A stretch of 64,000 nt of DNA from Mariniflexile sp044335535. GTDB lineage: Bacteria; Bacteroidota; Bacteroidia; Flavobacteriales; Flavobacteriaceae. The stretch spans positions 1 to 64,000 of the forward strand of contig NZ_JBIQVZ010000003.1 in the NCBI RefSeq assembly GCF_044335535.1, read 5' to 3'. Positions 24,770-33,673 of the stretch are shown here, piece after piece. Position 1 is the stretch's first letter. Each line of letters begins with the position of its first letter. The notes beneath the pieces are model-generated. The model made no database searches. It saw only the letters and a list, made by a program, of their open reading frames with translations, and was not told where the DNA came from. Made by a program: the position numbers and the translations under genes.

Positions 24770-26542
24770 TTAGCGTGCCTGTTTATCAATTAACGAAATG
24801 GTTGTTGCTGCTTTTTCATAATCTTCTTGCATGGTTACAATATCTATTGGTGTGTAACGTGCCAACTCGCAACTTTCTAAAATGCTAATAAAGTCTTTTA
24901 CCACAGTAGCTTCTACTTGCTTTTCTGCAAGCAAAGTATTAATTCGGTCTTTACTTAATTCATAGGTTTCAATATGTAATTTCGCCTTTAAATAATTATG
25001 CAGCGCTTTCTCTAAAGCAATATAAAATGCTTCTTTTTTTCCAAGCGATTTTTTGGCATTACTCAAGTATTTTCTAGCTAGTTTATCGGCTTTTCTAATT
25101 TTATTTCCATAAACATCAGCATCTCTTGTTGCCTTTTTATTTCTAATTACAATGGCTAACGGAATTGCTAAAAAAGGCAGTAATAACAGACTCCAAAAGG
25201 CCGTTGTTTTAAAAAAGGCTGTATTATTTATACTTACAAAATTGGTGCTTGTTTTAATAAATGCAAACTGATCTTTATTAAGTAAAACGGGTTGTTTTCC
25301 GTTATTTGCAACAGATGTGCTATTAGAATTGGCAGTGTTTAAAGGACCACTTAAAACGTCTAAAACAATTTCATCGGAGGTTAAACGCTTATAACTTTCT
25401 GTTTTTAAATCGAAGTATGAAAAAGAAATACTTGGTATGGGATATTTTCCTTTATACTGAGGAACAATGGTATAATTATCGGAAATAGATCCTTGCATAC
25501 CGGATAGGCTGGTATTAACCTCTTCTTTATGTTCGGGTTCGTAAACTTCTAAAGAACTTGGCAACGACACTTTAGGCAGTTTAAAAAGCTTTAAATTCCC
25601 GTTTCCTTTAACAGCCACTTTTAATTGCAAGGATTCGGAAGCCTCTAGACTTGTTTTTGAAGGGGACACCTCAAAACTAAAATCACCAACGGCTCCAGAA
25701 AAATCTAAAGGCTTGCCTTCTTCCGGCAAGGGTTTAACGGTAATGGTACTATTTCCTGCAGAGACCACTTTGTTGGTACGCGTCATTAAAAGACTTCCAA
25801 AAATATCGCGTCTGTTAGTCGGTACGCGTAAAGCAATATCTAAACTTAAAGGTTCTATATTAAGTTTGCCAGTTTTTTGGGGATACAATACGGTTTTCCT
25901 TAAAACCAAAAAGCGATAATCTTCTCCTTTGAAAGTGCCGTTTTGTACTTTTTGTCCTTGCGTATCTATATTCTGACTCCAAAAATCGTTATAACGTGGA
26001 CTATCAATTTCGTTCCAATTATCAACAGCAATAGTTGGGGATACGTAAAGTTTATATACTACTGTAATGGCTTCATTTAAATAGGGATTGGTTTTTGAAA
26101 TTTCTGCTACCAAATGAATATTCTCCGAAGCTATATAATTTGGATCATTAGGGTCTTTAGGTATTTCTACTGCTGCGGTTACTTCAATGGTAATAGGTAC
26201 TGTTTTGTAGGTTTCACCACCAATATTAATAGTTGCCTGAGCAATGGTAAAATGACCTCGGCCTTTGGGTGCTAAGAAATAGCTATAGGTTTTTTTAAAA
26301 CTCCTAACTCCATTAATCCACGAATTGCTAACCGATTGGTTGGGACCTCCAACCACATTGAAATTAGAAAAATCTGGTGGATTAAAATTATCGCCATCTT
26401 GATTCATTTCAAAATCGATACGCAAACGCTCATTAACCCCAAGCTTTTGTTTGCTAACCTTGGCTTCAAACTTAACTTGGGCATAGGTTATGCTTGTAAC
26501 TAAGAGTATTAATAGTATGGATATTTGTTTTAATAATTTCAT
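24770..26542 (-). CDS. batD: BatD: oxygen-tolerance membrane protein
   Basis: 590 residues from the ATG at 26542. The frame extends to 26596, but MKLLKQISILLILLVTSITYAQ is a proper signal peptide. The large periplasmic part (about 22-440) has the BatD beta-rich repeats (FEAKVSKQKLGVNERLRIDF; VGDFSFEVSPSKTSLEASESLQLKV). A membrane helix at about 468-488 (FWSLLLLPFLAIPLAIVI) leads to a cytoplasmic helical tail (about 500-590). The order batA-batB-batC-batD-batE is the usual one. Confidence 0.9.
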   Translation of the reverse strand: MKLLKQISILLILLVTSITYAQVKFEAKVSKQKLGVNERLRIDFEMNQDGDNFNPPDFSNFNVVGGPNQSVSNSWINGVRSFKKTYSYFLAPKGRGHFTIAQATINIGGETYKTVPITIEVTAAVEIPKDPNDPNYIASENIHLVAEISKTNPYLNEAITVVYKLYVSPTIAVDNWNEIDSPRYNDFWSQNIDTQGQKVQNGTFKGEDYRFLVLRKTVLYPQKTGKLNIEPLSLDIALRVPTNRRDIFGSLLMTRTNKVVSAGNSTITVKPLPEEGKPLDFSGAVGDFSFEVSPSKTSLEASESLQLKVAVKGNGNLKLFKLPKVSLPSSLEVYEPEHKEEVNTSLSGMQGSISDNYTIVPQYKGKYPIPSISFSYFDLKTESYKRLTSDEIVLDVLSGPLNTANSNSTSVANNGKQPVLLNKDQFAFIKTSTNFVSINNTAFFKTTAFWSLLLLPFLAIPLAIVIRNKKATRDADVYGNKIRKADKLARKYLSNAKKSLGKKEAFYIALEKALHNYLKAKLHIETYELSKDRINTLLAEKQVEATVVKDFISILESCELARYTPIDIVTMQEDYEKAATTISLIDKQAR

Positions 26543-26605
26543 GTTTAATAATTGAAATACTTCGCTTGCATTCAGTATTGAATTGACGTTTTGCATTTTT
26601 TTAAA

Positions 26606-26632
26606 CCTACAAGGTTTTTAAAACCTTGTAGG
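26606..26632. repeat. 27-bp palindrome between batC and batD
   Basis: CCTACAAGGTTTT and AAAACCTTGTAGG form a near-perfect inverted repeat in the 128-bp gap between the two genes. It resembles the palindrome at 47134-47164 (shared CCTxACAGG-type arms around a TTTTxAAAA centre), so it is probably a dispersed element rather than a dedicated terminator. Confidence 0.6.
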
Positions 26633-26670
26633 AAACTGTTAACCGCGACTGTGACTGCAAACTTATCGTT

Positions 26671-27495
26671 TTACCAATCTTTTTCTGTTTTTATTTTAGT
26701 GCCTTTTTGTTTTTCGGCATTGATTTTTTCTTGAACTTTTTGTTCTTGGTTATTCATGGCTTCTAACAAACTCTTAACCTGTTGCGGAGACATTTGACCT
26801 GGACGGGGTTTTGGCGGCTCTTGTTTTTCATTATCGCCAGCTTTTCCTTTATCATCTTTTTCTTCTTTAGGCTTTCCGTTTTCATCTTTCTTATCGTCGC
26901 CTTCTTTTTGATCTTGATCGCCTTGGTCTTTTTGATCTTGGTCTTTCTTATCGTCGCCCTCTTTTTTGTCCTGATCCTTTTTGTCGTCCTTTTTATCCTT
27001 GTCTTTATCGTCTTTCTTATCGTCTTCTTTGTCCTTTTGTTGTTCAGCACATATTTTAGCTAAACCCAAATTATAACGTGTTTCCTCATCGGTCGGGTCG
27101 TTTCTCAAGGCATTTTTATAAGCTTCAACGGCTTCTTTACATTTTTTGTTTTGCATGAGCACATTACCTATATTGTGGTAAGCTTTGTGTTTCTCAGGTT
27201 TTGAAGTAGCAATTTTAGCGGCTTGGTCTAGTCGATACAAGGCTTCTTCATAGTTGCCTTTTTTAATATAAGAGTTTCCTAAATTATAGATGCCTGCGAC
27301 GGTTGTTCCTTGTTCTGAAATGGCTTTTCTATATTCCTTTTCTGCCGAAACAAAATCGTTTTCACTAATTAAATTATTTCCTTCATACACATAATTATTA
27401 GCTTTTTTAGCCGCTAATAATGCTTCCTTTTCCTTGTCTTGCGAAAAAGAAAAAGTAGTTGTTAATGTTATTAAAATTAATAGTATATGCTTCAT
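26671..27495 (-). CDS. batC: BatC: TPR protein with charged low-complexity tail
   Basis: 274 residues. Signal peptide 1-18 (ending TFSFSQ). Three TPR units lie at about 32-145 (FVSAEKEYRKAISEQG; AGIYNLGNSYIKKGNYEEAL; AYHNIGNVLMQNKKCKEAVEAYKNAL). A 75-residue stretch of Asp/Lys/Gln (about 152-228) follows, then a conserved-looking end (PGQMSPQQVKSLLEAMNNQEQKV). The low-complexity tail makes long shadow frames on both strands, which are not genes. Periplasmic TPR scaffolding for the vWA proteins is the expected role. Confidence 0.88.
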   Translation of the reverse strand: MKHILLILITLTTTFSFSQDKEKEALLAAKKANNYVYEGNNLISENDFVSAEKEYRKAISEQGTTVAGIYNLGNSYIKKGNYEEALYRLDQAAKIATSKPEKHKAYHNIGNVLMQNKKCKEAVEAYKNALRNDPTDEETRYNLGLAKICAEQQKDKEDDKKDDKDKDKKDDKKDQDKKEGDDKKDQDQKDQGDQDQKEGDDKKDENGKPKEEKDDKGKAGDNEKQEPPKPRPGQMSPQQVKSLLEAMNNQEQKVQEKINAEKQKGTKIKTEKDW

Positions 27496-27618
27496 TTTAC
27501 TGTTTATTAATCGACTTATAAATATATAAAACCAAACAACGGCTTCTAGTTAAAGGTTTTATAAATGTTTTATAGATGTTAGATTTACGATTAACATTCT
27601 AACTTCAATCGCCAATAC

Positions 27619-28656
27619 CTAAAGGTTTTCGTTAAATAAATTCAACTTTTTTAACCACGCTGTTTTACGATCTAGTAAGACAATATCGAGTAGCAAAAAG
27701 AGAACAGCAAAAGCTAAAAACCATTGAAATTGGTCTTTAAAATCGGCATATTCCTTTGTTTCAAACTCCTTTTTATCCATCCCATTTAAAATATCACCTA
27801 TTTTTTTAACGACATCATTCGTGTTTTTGCCGTTTAAATAGACGCCATTAGCTTCGGCTGCAATACTTTTAAGGGTTTCTTCATCCAAACGTGTAATAAC
27901 GGTTTCGCCTTGGCTGTCTTTTTTATAATTTAAAACAATCCCGTTGCGCTTTTCTGGTATAGGTCCACCTTTTACATCCCCTACACCAATGGTGAAAATT
28001 CTAATGCCTGCTTCGTTAGCTTCTTCGGCTACTGCAGTAGCTTCTTCACTGTGGTCTTCACCATCTGAGATAATAATTAGAATCCGATTGGTTTGTTCTT
28101 CATCATCAAAATAGGTGGTCGCCAATTTAATGGCTTCATTTATAGCTGTCCCTTGCGATGATAGCATATCGGTATTCATGCCTTGAAGAAACATTTTTGC
28201 CGAAGCATAATCGGTTGTAATGGGCAATTGTGGAAATGCTTTTCCTGCGTAAGCAATAATACCTACACGGTCGCTTGCCAAATTATTGATGATTTGCGTT
28301 ACCAATTGTTTTGCTTTGTCTAATCTATTTGGTGCGATATCTTCGGCAAGCATACTTTTAGAGACATCAATAGCAAAAACAATATCAACCCCTTCGCGTT
28401 TTATAGTTTCTAGCTTTGTCCCTATTTTTGGGTTTACCAATGCGACGGCTAAACATGCAAAGGCCAAACTTAATACAACTAGTTTTAAAACCGACTTAAA
28501 TAACGATGTATTCGGGCTTAATTTTTTTAGTAATGCTTTATCGGCAAATTTGCGTTGGGTACGGTGTTTCCAAAATTGAAGCACCAAAAAGAATAGGACT
28601 ATCACTGGAATAATTCCTAACACCCAAAACCATATTTTTTCGTCTAATTGATACAT
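27619..28656 (-). CDS. batB: BatB: membrane-anchored von Willebrand factor A protein
   Basis: 345 residues. Two N-terminal membrane helices (about 8-28 and 53-75), a vWA domain at about 88-300 and a final helix (about 313-335). The metal-ion-dependent adhesion site is intact: D97-V-S99-K-S101, with downstream Thr (QGTAIN) and Asp (IISDGEDH). The first helix pair and C-terminal helix put the vWA domain on one face of the inner membrane, as in BatA. The gene follows batA after 111 bp that contain a degenerate heptamer array. Confidence 0.9.
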   Translation of the reverse strand: MYQLDEKIWFWVLGIIPVIVLFFLVLQFWKHRTQRKFADKALLKKLSPNTSLFKSVLKLVVLSLAFACLAVALVNPKIGTKLETIKREGVDIVFAIDVSKSMLAEDIAPNRLDKAKQLVTQIINNLASDRVGIIAYAGKAFPQLPITTDYASAKMFLQGMNTDMLSSQGTAINEAIKLATTYFDDEEQTNRILIIISDGEDHSEEATAVAEEANEAGIRIFTIGVGDVKGGPIPEKRNGIVLNYKKDSQGETVITRLDEETLKSIAAEANGVYLNGKNTNDVVKKIGDILNGMDKKEFETKEYADFKDQFQWFLAFAVLFLLLDIVLLDRKTAWLKKLNLFNENL

Positions 28657-28716
28657 TTATTTTTTATTTGTCCCTCCCCTAAATTCCCAAAGGGGACTTT
28701 GTTTTCGTTAAATGGA

Positions 28717-28767
28717 GTATTTTTTTCTCTTCTCTATTGTCTATTGTCTCTTATCTCTTTTGTCTAT
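28717..28767. repeat. Degenerate heptamer array between batB and batA
   Basis: The + strand reads a run of CTATTGT, CTCTTAT, CTTTTGT-like units in 7-bp steps over about 45 bp just upstream of the batA stop codon. It is similar in style to the arrays at 31343-31512 and 32391-32450. Confidence 0.5.
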
Positions 28768-29775
28768 TTACACAAAACTTCTAAAAAGCGTATTACGTAA
28801 TAAAAATTCCAATAGTAATAACAAACCTGCCAATAGCACTAATGGTCTGTATTTTTCTTCATAATTGTAATATTTAAACTCTTCAACATCTGTTTTCTCA
28901 AGTTTATTTATTTCTCCATATATTTCTTCAAGCTTTCTATTATCGGTGGCCCTGAAATACCTTCCTCCCGTAACTTTTGCTATTTCTTTTAGCAATACTT
29001 CGTCTATCTCTACTGGAATCCGAGCGTATTGAAATCCGCCTGTTCTTGGATCTAAAGCTACCGGTGACAATGCCATACCGTTAGTACCTAAACCAATAGT
29101 ATATGTTTTTATGCCATATTCCACAGCCAATTCGCTAGCTATTTTCGGATCTATAAAACCAGTATTATTTACGCCATCGGTTAATAATATAATAACCTTA
29201 CTCTTGGCTTTGCTGTCTTTTAATCTATTTACCGCTGTTGCTAAACCCATCCCAATAGCCGTTCCGCCTTCAATAATTGTGTTGTATTTAATATCTTTTA
29301 ATGAACGTACTACAATTGCCTTATCACTAGTAACAGGGGTTCTTGTGTAACTTTCCCCAGCGTATTCTACCAGTCCTATTCTATCATTTGGCCTACCTTT
29401 AATAAATTCTGCTGCTACATTTTTTAAAGCTTCCAATCTGTTTGGCGATAAATCCTTTGCCAGCATACTTGCCGATACGTCAATAGCCATTACAATATCG
29501 ATTCCTCTGGTTGTTTTTGTTTTAGAAGACACGTCAACGGTTTGTGGTCTTGCTAATGCGGTTATTAATAATGCTATTGCCAATAAACGCAATATAAATA
29601 ACCCATGTTTTAGTTTTGGCAACCAAGAACTGGTTAGTTTAAACCCTTTTAAACTTGATATTTTAAGCTCAGCTGTTTGCTTTTTATGTTTGAAAACATA
29701 CCATAATATAGCTAATGGCAACACCAAAAGAGCCCAAAACCACTGCTTGTTTAAAAAATCGATGCCTTCAAACAT
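28768..29775 (-). CDS. batA: BatA: membrane-anchored von Willebrand factor A protein
   Basis: 335 residues, same layout as BatB: two N-terminal helices (about 10-28 and 58-75), a vWA domain at about 90-290 with D99-V-S101-A-S103, GGTAIGMG and ILLTDGVNN, and one C-terminal helix (about 312-330). The start codon shares one base with the stop codon of the 579-residue gene upstream, so the two are translationally coupled. BatA and BatB are thought to interact with BatC/D/E and with MoxR in stress or envelope functions. Confidence 0.92.
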   Translation of the reverse strand: MFEGIDFLNKQWFWALLVLPLAILWYVFKHKKQTAELKISSLKGFKLTSSWLPKLKHGLFILRLLAIALLITALARPQTVDVSSKTKTTRGIDIVMAIDVSASMLAKDLSPNRLEALKNVAAEFIKGRPNDRIGLVEYAGESYTRTPVTSDKAIVVRSLKDIKYNTIIEGGTAIGMGLATAVNRLKDSKAKSKVIILLTDGVNNTGFIDPKIASELAVEYGIKTYTIGLGTNGMALSPVALDPRTGGFQYARIPVEIDEVLLKEIAKVTGGRYFRATDNRKLEEIYGEINKLEKTDVEEFKYYNYEEKYRPLVLLAGLLLLLEFLLRNTLFRSFV

Positions 29776-31514
29776 TATTCTTCTGCTTTTTTAAGTTCAA
29801 CTGAATTTAAAATACGTGTTACCATTTGGTCTGCATACTCATCATTGGTTGGATAGGTCATAATAATTTGCTGTAACACATTTTCTGAAGCAAATTGTAG
29901 TAATATATAATTTCCCTCTTGTACTTTTTGGCTTATTGGATTTTTAATTTTTAATGTTCCATAGGTTTTTAATCCTTCTGCGCCGTTAGGTGTTATAAAT
30001 TTATCTCTCAATACCACAATATCTTGAGCGCCCTGAGCTTCTATACTTTTAAGACTTTGTTCTGATGCCTTCTCAATATCGATTTTGTTTTCACCCATGT
30101 TTTTATATGAAGTGGTATTTACCATCACACTAAACATATCTAATAAGGTTCCATAAATAAAAGTTGTTTGGGTTACTTGCGTTTTCATTTCGTCTGGAAC
30201 CGACAAATCGATACGAGTTAATACTTTTGGTGTAGAAATGGTAACTGGTGGCACGCCATACGCACTGGTGACCCATTCGCCTTCTAAAAGTTCCACGCTA
30301 TCATGGCCAATAATGGTGTCTTTTACATAATTGAACCCATACTTTAAACCAAAGCCAACAAATGTTGCCATTAATAAAAACACACCTATAACAACAGTAA
30401 TGATAATTTTCTTACGTTTCTTTTTACGCTCTAATTCTTCACGGTATTTTTCATCTAAAAGCTTTTCTTCTTCGGTTGGTTCTGGCAATGCTTCTTTTAC
30501 ATGGTCAATCTCAATATCAATAGTATCTCTATCTATTTTGGCAAGCTCAACGTCTACGGCAGATTTAGCGAATTTCACCAAATCAGCACGCTTTAAAATG
30601 CTTTCTAAATTTCTAATATCTTCGGTACTCAACTCTATTTGATTGCCTTCTTTAAGTAAATTAAGCCGATTAATCAGCTCATCCGTTGTACTTTCCAAGG
30701 CTCGGTCATACACTTTTTCATCAAGATATTTTCTAATAATAAACGTAAGGTCTGAGTAGTATTCTTTTATGGAATCGGTTTCTAAATAATGACTTTCATC
30801 CAATTTTTTAAGAGCTAACTTCGCTCTATCATAAGGTGGTAACAAAGCAATTTGTTCTGCTTCGGTTAATGGTTTTTTTCGCCAAATAAACCAATACATT
30901 AAAAAGCCAATGACACCAATTATTAAAAGTGTCAGCAATAAATATTTCCACCAATCACTGCCTTTTTTACTAACTCCAATAATGGGCTTTATATCGTAGA
31001 GCCCTTGTTTTGTAGTGTCTACAACCACGTTGTTAACCTCAACTTTTAATGAATCGGTAAAAAAAGTTTTATCGCCAATAATGATTTTTTGCCTAGGAAT
31101 GGTGTATTTACCAGAATCAAATTGAGTTAAACCATACTTTTTGATAAGGTTGTATTTGTCCTTATTTTTAATAGTATCGATGGCATAGGACTCAATCATT
31201 TCTAAAGGTGAAAATGTTTGTCCTTCGGGGAAAACCACCAAGCTATTTGGTTTGGTTTCAACTTCAATTTTATAGGTGATTTGTGAGCCTATTTTAATTT
31301 TTGTTGAATCGATAGATGTCGTTACTTGAGAAAAAGAGAAAAAAGATGAGAGACAAAAGACCAAAGACCAAAAGATGGAAGACCCAAGACCGAAGGCGAA
31401 AGACCGACGACGGAAGACAAAAGACCAAAGACCCAAGACCCAAGACCCAAGACCTAAGACCCTCATTATTTTATTCAAAAATCGTAAATCGTTAATCATA
31501 AATCTAAACTCCAT
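29775..31514 (-). CDS. Membrane protein of the bat/moxR operon (unnamed, BatD-associated type)
   Basis: 579 residues. The start ATG follows the stop codon of the DUF58 gene directly (TAAATG), supporting the long start. Residues about 1-58 are encoded by degenerate heptamer repeats (GLGSWVLGLW and similar) yet still read as a hydrophobic signal peptide ending FSFSQ. The next part (about 60-170) is a beta-rich domain resembling BatD repeats (IDSTKIKIGSQITYKIEVE). A membrane helix lies at about 188-210, a helical cytoplasmic segment with ESTTDELINRL follows, then a second helix at about 372-392 and a C-terminal domain. This gene is regularly found between DUF58 and batA in Flavobacteriaceae; its function is unknown. 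Confidence 0.8.
   Translation of the reverse strand: MEFRFMINDLRFLNKIMRVLGLGSWVLGLWSFVFRRRSFAFGLGSSIFWSLVFCLSSFFSFSQVTTSIDSTKIKIGSQITYKIEVETKPNSLVVFPEGQTFSPLEMIESYAIDTIKNKDKYNLIKKYGLTQFDSGKYTIPRQKIIIGDKTFFTDSLKVEVNNVVVDTTKQGLYDIKPIIGVSKKGSDWWKYLLLTLLIIGVIGFLMYWFIWRKKPLTEAEQIALLPPYDRAKLALKKLDESHYLETDSIKEYYSDLTFIIRKYLDEKVYDRALESTTDELINRLNLLKEGNQIELSTEDIRNLESILKRADLVKFAKSAVDVELAKIDRDTIDIEIDHVKEALPEPTEEEKLLDEKYREELERKKKRKKIIITVVIGVFLLMATFVGFGLKYGFNYVKDTIIGHDSVELLEGEWVTSAYGVPPVTISTPKVLTRIDLSVPDEMKTQVTQTTFIYGTLLDMFSVMVNTTSYKNMGENKIDIEKASEQSLKSIEAQGAQDIVVLRDKFITPNGAEGLKTYGTLKIKNPISQKVQEGNYILLQFASENVLQQIIMTYPTNDEYADQMVTRILNSVELKKAEE
31343..31512. repeat. Heptamer repeat array inside a coding start
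   Basis: On the + strand, 31429-31463 is AGACCCA three times, then AGACCTA and AGACCCT. More degenerate AAGACCA/AAGACAA-type units extend left to about 31343. After a break, AAATCGT, AAATCGT, TAATCAT, AAATCTA-type units run to 31512. The array coincides with codons 1-58 of the minus-strand gene 29775-31514. Confidence 0.8.
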
Positions 31515-32381
31515 TTATCCTCTTCTTTTAAAATACCCCAACATTTTTTTTACATAGCTTTCATCAACACGGCAATCAATAGTCCCTGCTCCCGATTTTG
31601 TAAAACTTTCACGGTAATAATCTACTTTTTCTTGATAAAACTTACCATAATTGAGACGTACTTTTTTGGACGATGTATTTACTAACATGTATTCACCCGT
31701 TTCTTCGTCTTGCATTTGAACAACGCCTAAATTCGGAATGTCTTCTTCGCGCTTATCATAAACCCTAATCCCTGTAACATCATGTTTTCCTGAAACAATT
31801 TTCATGGTTTGACGGTAATTGTCTGCAATGAAATCAGACAATACAAACACAATAGCTTTTTTCTTCATAACATTTTGCATGAATTTTAAAGCTTCGGCCA
31901 GATTGGTTTGTTTACTTTCTGGTTCAAACTCAATCAATTCGCGAATAATACGTAGTACATGCGAGCGTCCTTTTTTTGGTGGAATGTAAAGTTCTACTTT
32001 ATCTGAAAATAAAATCAAGCCAATTTTATCATTATTCTGGGTTGCAGAAAACGCTAAAGTTGCTGCTATTTCCGTAACTACTTCGCTCTTAAATTGTGCT
32101 TCGGTACCAAACATTTCAGACCCCGAAACATCTACCATAAGCATCATGGTAAGTTCACGCTCTTCTTCAAAAACCTTTATATAAGGTTCGTTGTAGCGTG
32201 CAGTAACGTTCCAATCTATATTTCGAACATCATCACCAAATTGATACTGGCGCACTTCGCTAAAAGTCATACCACGCCCTTTGAAAGTTGAGTGGTATTC
32301 GCCTCCAAAAATATGATCGGACAAACGGCGTGTCTTAATCTCTATTTTACGTACTTTTTTTAGTAATTCTTTAGTATCCAT
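31515..32381 (-). CDS. DUF58 family protein (vWA-like)
   Basis: 288 residues, cytoplasmic. The N-terminal region carries the DUF58 hallmark (STFKGRGMTFSEVRQYQFGDDVRNIDWNVTAR at about 28-60), and a degenerate vWA fold follows with MLMVDVSGSE (near 84), AIVFVLSDF and GIRVYDKREED. DUF58 proteins accompany MoxR ATPases and probably serve as their vWA partners. It lies 100 bp downstream of moxR, with a CAGT heptamer-like stretch between them, and directly abuts the next gene. Confidence 0.9.
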   Translation of the reverse strand: MDTKELLKKVRKIEIKTRRLSDHIFGGEYHSTFKGRGMTFSEVRQYQFGDDVRNIDWNVTARYNEPYIKVFEEERELTMMLMVDVSGSEMFGTEAQFKSEVVTEIAATLAFSATQNNDKIGLILFSDKVELYIPPKKGRSHVLRIIRELIEFEPESKQTNLAEALKFMQNVMKKKAIVFVLSDFIADNYRQTMKIVSGKHDVTGIRVYDKREEDIPNLGVVQMQDEETGEYMLVNTSSKKVRLNYGKFYQEKVDYYRESFTKSGAGTIDCRVDESYVKKMLGYFKRRG

Positions 32382-32390
32382 TTTTTTAGT

Positions 32391-32450
32391 AAACAGTTTT
32401 ACAGTCTCAGTTAGCAGTAAATTATATCCAGTATCCAGTAACGAAAAAAC
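32391..32450. repeat. CAGT heptamer-like array between moxR and DUF58 gene
   Basis: CAGT recurs at steps of about 7 bp (CAGTTTT, CAGTCT, CAGTTAG, CAGTAAA, then CAGTATC, CAGTAAC) in the 100-bp gap. It is degenerate but of the same period as the other arrays in this operon. Confidence 0.45.
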
Positions 32451-32481
32451 TGATTACTGCCACTGAATCCTGTTAACTGGA

Positions 32482-33486
32482 TTAAGGTACTTCTATTTCG
32501 TTTACTATTTTATTGATGATGTCTACCGAAGTTACGTTTTCGGCTTCGGCTTCGTAAGTGATGCCTATTCTGTGTCTTAACACATCGTAAACTACGGCTC
32601 GAACATCTTCAGGGATTACATACCCACGACGTTTTATAAAAGCATAGCATTTGGCAGCAGATGCTAAATTGATACTTCCACGAGGTGATGCACCAAAAGA
32701 AATAAGTGGTTTTAAATCGGCTAGTTTATATTTTTCTGGGTAGCGTGTTGCGAAAACAATATCTAGTATATATTTTTCAATTTTTTCGTCCATGTAAACA
32801 TCACGAACCACTTGTTGTGCTTTTAGAATTTGAGCAATTGAAACCACAGGGTTTACCTTTTCCCAAGCGCCTTTCATATTCGCTCTCATAATTAATTGCT
32901 CTTCAGCAATTTTTGGGTAATCAATAACCGTTTTCAGCATAAAACGGTCTACCTGTGCTTCTGGCAATGGATACGTTCCTTCTTGCTCAACAGGGTTTTG
33001 AGTTGCCATTACTAAAAATGGTTTGTCCAATTTAAACGTTTCGTCTCCAATAGTTACTTGTTTTTCCTGCATGGCTTCAAGTAATGCCGATTGCACTTTT
33101 GCAGGCGCCCGGTTAATCTCATCTGCCAATACAAAATTGGCAAAAATAGGCCCTTTTTTGATGGAGAAGTCATTCAACTTCATATTATAAATTAAGGTTC
33201 CTGTGACATCGGCAGGTAATAAATCGGGGGTAAACTGTATTCTGCTAAAACTGCCATCAACCGCTTGCGCCAAGGTATTAATGGCTAAAGTTTTTGCAAG
33301 TCCTGGAACACCTTCAAGTAATATATGCCCTTGCCCCAGCAAACCAATAAGTAAACGTTCTACCATATGCTTTTGCCCTACGATGACTTTGTTCATCTCT
33401 AACATCAGTAAATCAACAAAAGCACTTTCTCTTTCAATTTTCTCGTTAATAGTCTTAATATCAATTGTACTTGTTTCTTCCATCAT
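32482..33486 (-). CDS. moxR: MoxR-family AAA+ ATPase
   Basis: 334 residues. AAA_3 core with Walker A GVPGLAKT (59-66), Walker B LADEINRA (about 117-124), the arginine-finger region in NPVEQEGTYPLPEAQVDRFM, and the C-terminal lid (SFGASPRGSINL; RGYVIPEDVRAVVYDVLRHRI). Cytoplasmic. As first gene of the moxR-DUF58-bat operon it likely acts as chaperone for the vWA proteins. Either of two adjacent Met codons could start it. A promoter-like pair lies upstream (33507-33538). Confidence 0.95.
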   Translation of the reverse strand: MMEETSTIDIKTINEKIERESAFVDLLMLEMNKVIVGQKHMVERLLIGLLGQGHILLEGVPGLAKTLAINTLAQAVDGSFSRIQFTPDLLPADVTGTLIYNMKLNDFSIKKGPIFANFVLADEINRAPAKVQSALLEAMQEKQVTIGDETFKLDKPFLVMATQNPVEQEGTYPLPEAQVDRFMLKTVIDYPKIAEEQLIMRANMKGAWEKVNPVVSIAQILKAQQVVRDVYMDEKIEKYILDIVFATRYPEKYKLADLKPLISFGASPRGSINLASAAKCYAFIKRRGYVIPEDVRAVVYDVLRHRIGITYEAEAENVTSVDIINKIVNEIEVP

Positions 33487-33506
33487 TTATATATTTTTTA
33501 AACGCC

Positions 33507-33538
33507 CGAATATACTAAGCTTATTTGAGCAGTGCAAA
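33507..33538 (-). promoter_or_regulatory. Candidate promoter of the moxR-bat operon
   Basis: On the minus strand TTTG (33538-33535) is followed after 20 bp by TATATTCG (33514-33507), one base off the Bacteroidota TTTG / TAnnTTTG pair at about the normal spacing. The -7 box ends 20 bp before the moxR start. Confidence 0.45.
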
Positions 33539-33612
33539 TTGTTAAAACTTTTCTTTGAACGCTGTTAAATATTGGTTAAATTATCAAATCTGTTCAGTTA
33601 ATAATTGGTTAA

Positions 33613-33650
33613 AATAAATAGCGCGACACCTAGGTGTCGCGCTATTTATT
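33613..33650 (-). terminator. 38-bp perfect palindrome, probable terminator
   Basis: AATAAATAGCGCGACACC and its exact complement meet at a TA centre, giving an 18-bp perfect stem with a G+C-rich middle. It lies 24 bp after the stop of the DUF4382 lipoprotein gene and upstream of moxR, so it most likely ends the former transcript; A/T-rich ends on both sides allow action in either direction. Confidence 0.75.
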
Positions 33651-33673
33651 AATAAAGCCGTTTTTTAATTTTT

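Noticed and set aside
26763..27063. Open frames on both strands over the charged tail of batC
   Set aside because: They are shadows of a Lys/Asp/Gln low-complexity coding region; the proteins are Lys/Arg/Thr or Phe/Ile/Leu-only and resemble nothing.
31343..31512. Possible CRISPR-like array
   Set aside because: Units are 7 bp and contiguous without spacers, so it is a simple tandem repeat.
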